Shown: positions 4,996-5,218 of the stretch, one piece after another
Layout: each line of letters begins with the position of its first letter
Position numbering within the stretch: position 1 is the stretch's first letter
Origin: an uncultured Gemmatimonadaceae bacterium
GTDB lineage: Bacteria; Gemmatimonadota; Gemmatimonadetes; Gemmatimonadales; Gemmatimonadaceae
DNA length: 5,218 nt
Reading direction: 5' to 3'
Assembly (NCBI GenBank): GCA_955652265.1
Contig: CATPBD010000160.1
Location: 1-5,218 of the forward strand
Notes under the pieces: model-generated
Seen by the model: only the letters and a program-made list of their open reading frames with translations
Database searches by the model: none
Told to the model about the DNA's origin: nothing
Made by a program: the position numbers and the translations under genes

Positions 4996-5218
4996 ATGGC
5001 CGCAACGCAGCGTAGAGACGACATACTTCAGGCTGAAATCCCATCGACGCTGCCGCTCATGGCGCTTCGATCCACGATCGTGTATCCGCTCGGCACTATC
5101 GCGGTGCAGATGGGCGCGCCGGAGAACCTCGCGCTGCTCAAGGCCAACGAGCAGTCAGGCTTGATCGTGGGGCTCGTGGTCGCCACCGGCGATCACGACG
5201 ACGTCCTGGATCCGGAGC
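4996..5218 (+). CDS. lon: Lon-family protein, N-terminal LON substrate-binding domain (partial)
   Basis: Lon is an ATP-dependent cytoplasmic serine protease that degrades misfolded and regulatory proteins. Its N-terminal LON domain recognises substrates. Only the first 74 codons are in the window. After a short polar lead (MAATQRRDDILQAEIPS), residues 18-60 follow the LON-domain opening: LPLMALRSTIVYPLGTIAVQMG, then ENLALLKA and GLIVGLVVATG. This matches the LPLLPLR-x-x-V-x-FP pattern of Lon proteins. The ATG has a Shine-Dalgarno 5 nt upstream. The AAA+ and protease domains would lie beyond the edge. A stand-alone LON-domain protein therefore cannot be excluded, although full-length Lon is more likely. 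It is transcribed away from ffh, with a 68-nt spacer. Confidence 0.8.
   Translation, partial: MAATQRRDDILQAEIPSTLPLMALRSTIVYPLGTIAVQMGAPENLALLKANEQSGLIVGLVVATGDHDDVLDPE

Noticed and set aside
4068..5024. Minus-strand open frame of 318 codons overlapping ffh and the divergent spacer
   Set aside because: It is a shifted frame of ffh with Arg-rich, low-quality sequence and no family match; ffh itself is full length.

Overview
This is an ordinary GC-rich bacterial housekeeping window. Six complete genes and one partial gene lie on the minus strand, and one partial gene diverges on the plus strand. Read in the direction of transcription, from right to left, the minus-strand order is ffh, rpsP, rimM, trmD, rplS, rnhB, purE. 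The ffh-rpsP-rimM-trmD-rplS-rnhB order is a widely conserved bacterial cluster for protein targeting, ribosome building and tRNA modification. Here it runs straight on into purE. The source looks like a free-living bacterium. The short TrmD with a CGHYK loop and the RNase HII wording (HNAGY, TPHHRKSF) suggest Gemmatimonadota or a relative in the FCB group. That assignment comes from memory of these families and is not proven by the window.

Layout: positions 1-437 hold purE, cut by the window edge, with a TTG start and a clear Shine-Dalgarno. rnhB (477-1244, GTG start) has an acidic C-terminal tail. rplS (1266-1661) follows a 147-nt gap that contains two inverted repeats. trmD (1809-2483) and rimM (2487-3062) are 3 nt apart. 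rpsP (3079-3411) is 16 nt before rimM, and its stop codon sits in a small perfect hairpin. A 178-nt gap with several inverted repeats (3412-3589) separates rpsP from ffh (3590-4927). A 68-nt divergent spacer (4928-4995) separates ffh from a Lon-domain gene that runs off the right end (4996-5218).

How the genes work together: Ffh delivers nascent membrane and secreted proteins to the membrane. bS16 and bL19 are structural parts of the 30S and 50S subunits, and RimM matures the 30S subunit. TrmD makes m1G37 in tRNAs to hold the reading frame. RNase HII clears RNA and ribonucleotides from DNA, and PurE works in de novo purine synthesis. The divergent Lon-type protein would add protein quality control.

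I found no mobile element, CRISPR array, tRNA, rRNA or defence system, and no convincing new system. The points most worth a second look are the two structured gaps ahead of rpsP and rplS, three successive gene junctions where both genes share one frame and are separated only by a TAG stop, the RNase HII tail, and substitutions in TrmD loops.
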